This document shows positions 63,036 through 64,000 of a DNA stretch of 64,000 bases, one piece after another. The stretch spans positions 3,348,001 through 3,412,000 of the forward strand of contig NZ_CP081964.1 in the NCBI RefSeq assembly GCF_019844075.1, given 5' to 3'. The notes beneath the pieces are model-generated. The model was not told where the DNA came from, ran no database searches, and was given only the letters and a program-made list of their open reading frames with translations. The stretch comes from Curtobacterium sp. TC1 (lineage in GTDB: Bacteria > Actinomycetota > Actinomycetes > Actinomycetales > Microbacteriaceae). Numbering within the stretch: the stretch's first letter is position 1; every line of letters begins with the position of its first letter. Both the position numbers and the translations under genes were made by a program.

Positions 63036-64000
63036 TCAGTCGGCTGCGGAGCCGTCGACGTCGCGGGGGTTGTCGTCGTCGACCTCGCCGGGCTGGTCGG
63101 CTTCGCCGGGCTCCCCGACGACGTCGGGCTCAGCGAAGACCGGTTCGTCGGCGAGGTAGTCGTCTTCGGCGTCGGCGTCGTCGAGCTGCTCGGCGTCGTC
63201 GACCTGCTCGGCGTCGTCGAGCTGCTCGGCGTCGTCGAGCTCGCCGGCGTCTCCGTGTTCTTCGACCTCGAGCGTTTCCTCGACCACATCAACTGTCTCC
63301 CAAGCGTTCTCGTCGGCGGCTTCGGCCAGGGCCGCTGCCGCACGGTCGACACGGGCCCACCACTCGTCGGCCTCGTCCTGCCGGCCCAGCTCCTCGAGCG
63401 TGGCCGCGTAAGCACTGTAGAGCGCCGGCGACCACGTGTAGGCCGTGGACGGGTCGAGCTGTGGAATCTCCAGCTCACCGAGCGCAGCTGTGGGGTTCCC
63501 GAGGTCGATACGGGCGCCGGACATCGCGATCGCGAGCTCGACCTGCACCGCGGTGTCGAGCGCGGCACGCTCCACCGAACGCCCGAGCTCGAGTGCTCGC
63601 TCCGGACGGCCGAGGCCACGCTCGCAGTCCACCATCATCGGGAGCTGGTCGTTGCGACCGGAGATGCGCCGGTAGGTACGGAGCTCGCGGAGTGCCGTCG
63701 CGAAGTCACCCAGGCGGTACGCCGTGATCGCAGCGGTCTCGCGGACGACACCGACGCGACCCGCACGACGAGCGGCGCTGAGGGCGTGCTCGTTGGCCAG
63801 GGCGGGGTCCTCGTCGACGAACAGCGCCGCAGCCACGAGGTGCCGGGCGACCCAGTCGGCGTTGTCCTTGCTGAGCGTCTTCAGCTCCATGCGCGCTGCG
63901 GGGTCGAGGTCACGCGCGTCGATCTCGTCGGGGATGTCCGGGTCGTCGTGACGCGGACGGATCGACTTCGTGCCGTACGGGTCGCGGTCTTCCCAGTCGT
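63036..64000 (-). CDS. TPR-like protein with acidic repeat tail (5' end beyond window)
   Basis: Helical repeat protein of the actinobacterial recN-tlyA neighbourhood: ELKTLSKDNADWVARHLVAAALFVDEDPALANEHALSAARRAGRVGVVRETAAITAYRLGDFATALRELRTYRRISG (in parts) is its conserved core. The frame stays open to the window edge (DPYGTKSIRPRHDDPDIPDEIDARDLDPAARMELK), so the ATG at 63890 is internal and the real start lies to the right. The C-terminal ~100 residues are acidic with an EQLDDA repeat. No enzymatic activity is expected. Confidence 0.85.
   Translation of the reverse strand, partial: DWEDRDPYGTKSIRPRHDDPDIPDEIDARDLDPAARMELKTLSKDNADWVARHLVAAALFVDEDPALANEHALSAARRAGRVGVVRETAAITAYRLGDFATALRELRTYRRISGRNDQLPMMVDCERGLGRPERALELGRSVERAALDTAVQVELAIAMSGARIDLGNPTAALGELEIPQLDPSTAYTWSPALYSAYAATLEELGRQDEADEWWARVDRAAAALAEAADENAWETVDVVEETLEVEEHGDAGELDDAEQLDDAEQVDDAEQLDDADAEDDYLADEPVFAEPDVVGEPGEADQPGEVDDDNPRDVDGSAAD
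63183..63251 (-). repeat. 18-nt tandem repeat coding for EQLDDA
   Basis: Three full 18-nt units (63183-63200, 63201-63218, 63219-63236), each GAGCTGCTCGGCGTCGTC or one base off, plus a partial fourth. They code for the acidic EQLDDA/EQVDDA units in the TPR protein tail; such units are prone to change in number. Confidence 0.85.

Noticed and set aside
63183..63251. Short repeats as a CRISPR-like array
   Set aside because: Units are contiguous 18-mers without spacers and code for EQLDDA in frame.
63888..63890. ATG at 63890 as start of the TPR protein
   Set aside because: The frame is open to the window edge with family-like sequence (RPRHDDPDIPDEI) before it, so this Met is internal.

Overview
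The window is high-GC actinobacterial chromosome. Several things point to the family Microbacteriaceae, probably Curtobacterium or a close relative (inference from content; no search was run): class Ib ribonucleotide reductase, many apparently leaderless genes with a TAnnnT -10 element 6-7 nt before ATG/GTG, sugar ABC importers without their own ATPase, and the housekeeping block TPR protein - HAD phosphatase - small ORF - tlyA - nadK - recN - pyrG - NUDIX - DUF1349 - xerD at the right end.

Layout from left to right. 1-4.5 kb: a sugar ABC importer (permease cut by the window edge, lipoprotein binding protein), a LacI regulator with a perfect palindromic operator, and a divergent secreted GH20 beta-N-acetylhexosaminidase. 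4.5-7.7 kb: a LysR regulator divergent from mesX-mesD, a folate-independent methionine synthase pair. 7.8-12 kb: small membrane, secreted and lipoprotein genes, a decayed second copy of mesD and a PRC-barrel protein. 12-17.4 kb: a FadR-type regulator divergent from an aminotransferase / binding-protein / two-permease operon. 17.4-19.1 kb: a remnant of the PRC-barrel gene, and a TetR regulator divergent from an SDR.

19.1-25.3 kb is an accessory island of visibly lower GC. It holds an 802-aa protein of unknown function with a C-terminal Rx4H (HEPN-like) motif, a membrane-anchored protein that also ends in a HEPN-like RNxxxH motif, and an XRE/ImmA-IrrE protease-regulator (frameshifted in this sequence) overlapping a PIN-like DUF4411 toxin. 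This is the best candidate here for an undescribed defence or stress module.

25.3-29.5 kb: the nrdHIEF operon, with a tandem pair of NrdR boxes upstream and a 37-nt near-perfect palindrome between nrdE and nrdF. 29.7-40 kb: an MFS exporter, aldo-keto reductase, LysM lipoprotein, RNase HI, extended SDR, VapBC toxin-antitoxin, GNAT, SKI2-like helicase and luciferase-like oxidoreductase. 40.4-44.9 kb: a GH3 beta-glucosidase - MFS - TetR sugar-use locus. 45-54.2 kb: an epimerase, a methyltransferase with an ArsR regulator and divergent MFS exporter, a degenerate DksA-like protein, a second luciferase-like enzyme, and a secreted YPVVADP-motif protein paired with a small membrane protein. 54.2-64 kb: the conserved housekeeping block on the minus strand, running off the right edge in the TPR gene.

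A short GC-rich element with core GGGAGGC(G/C)CGG or its CTGGAGGCGCGG variant recurs between genes across the whole window, sometimes as two facing copies forming long perfect hairpins. No tRNA, rRNA, CRISPR array, complete insertion sequence or prophage was seen.
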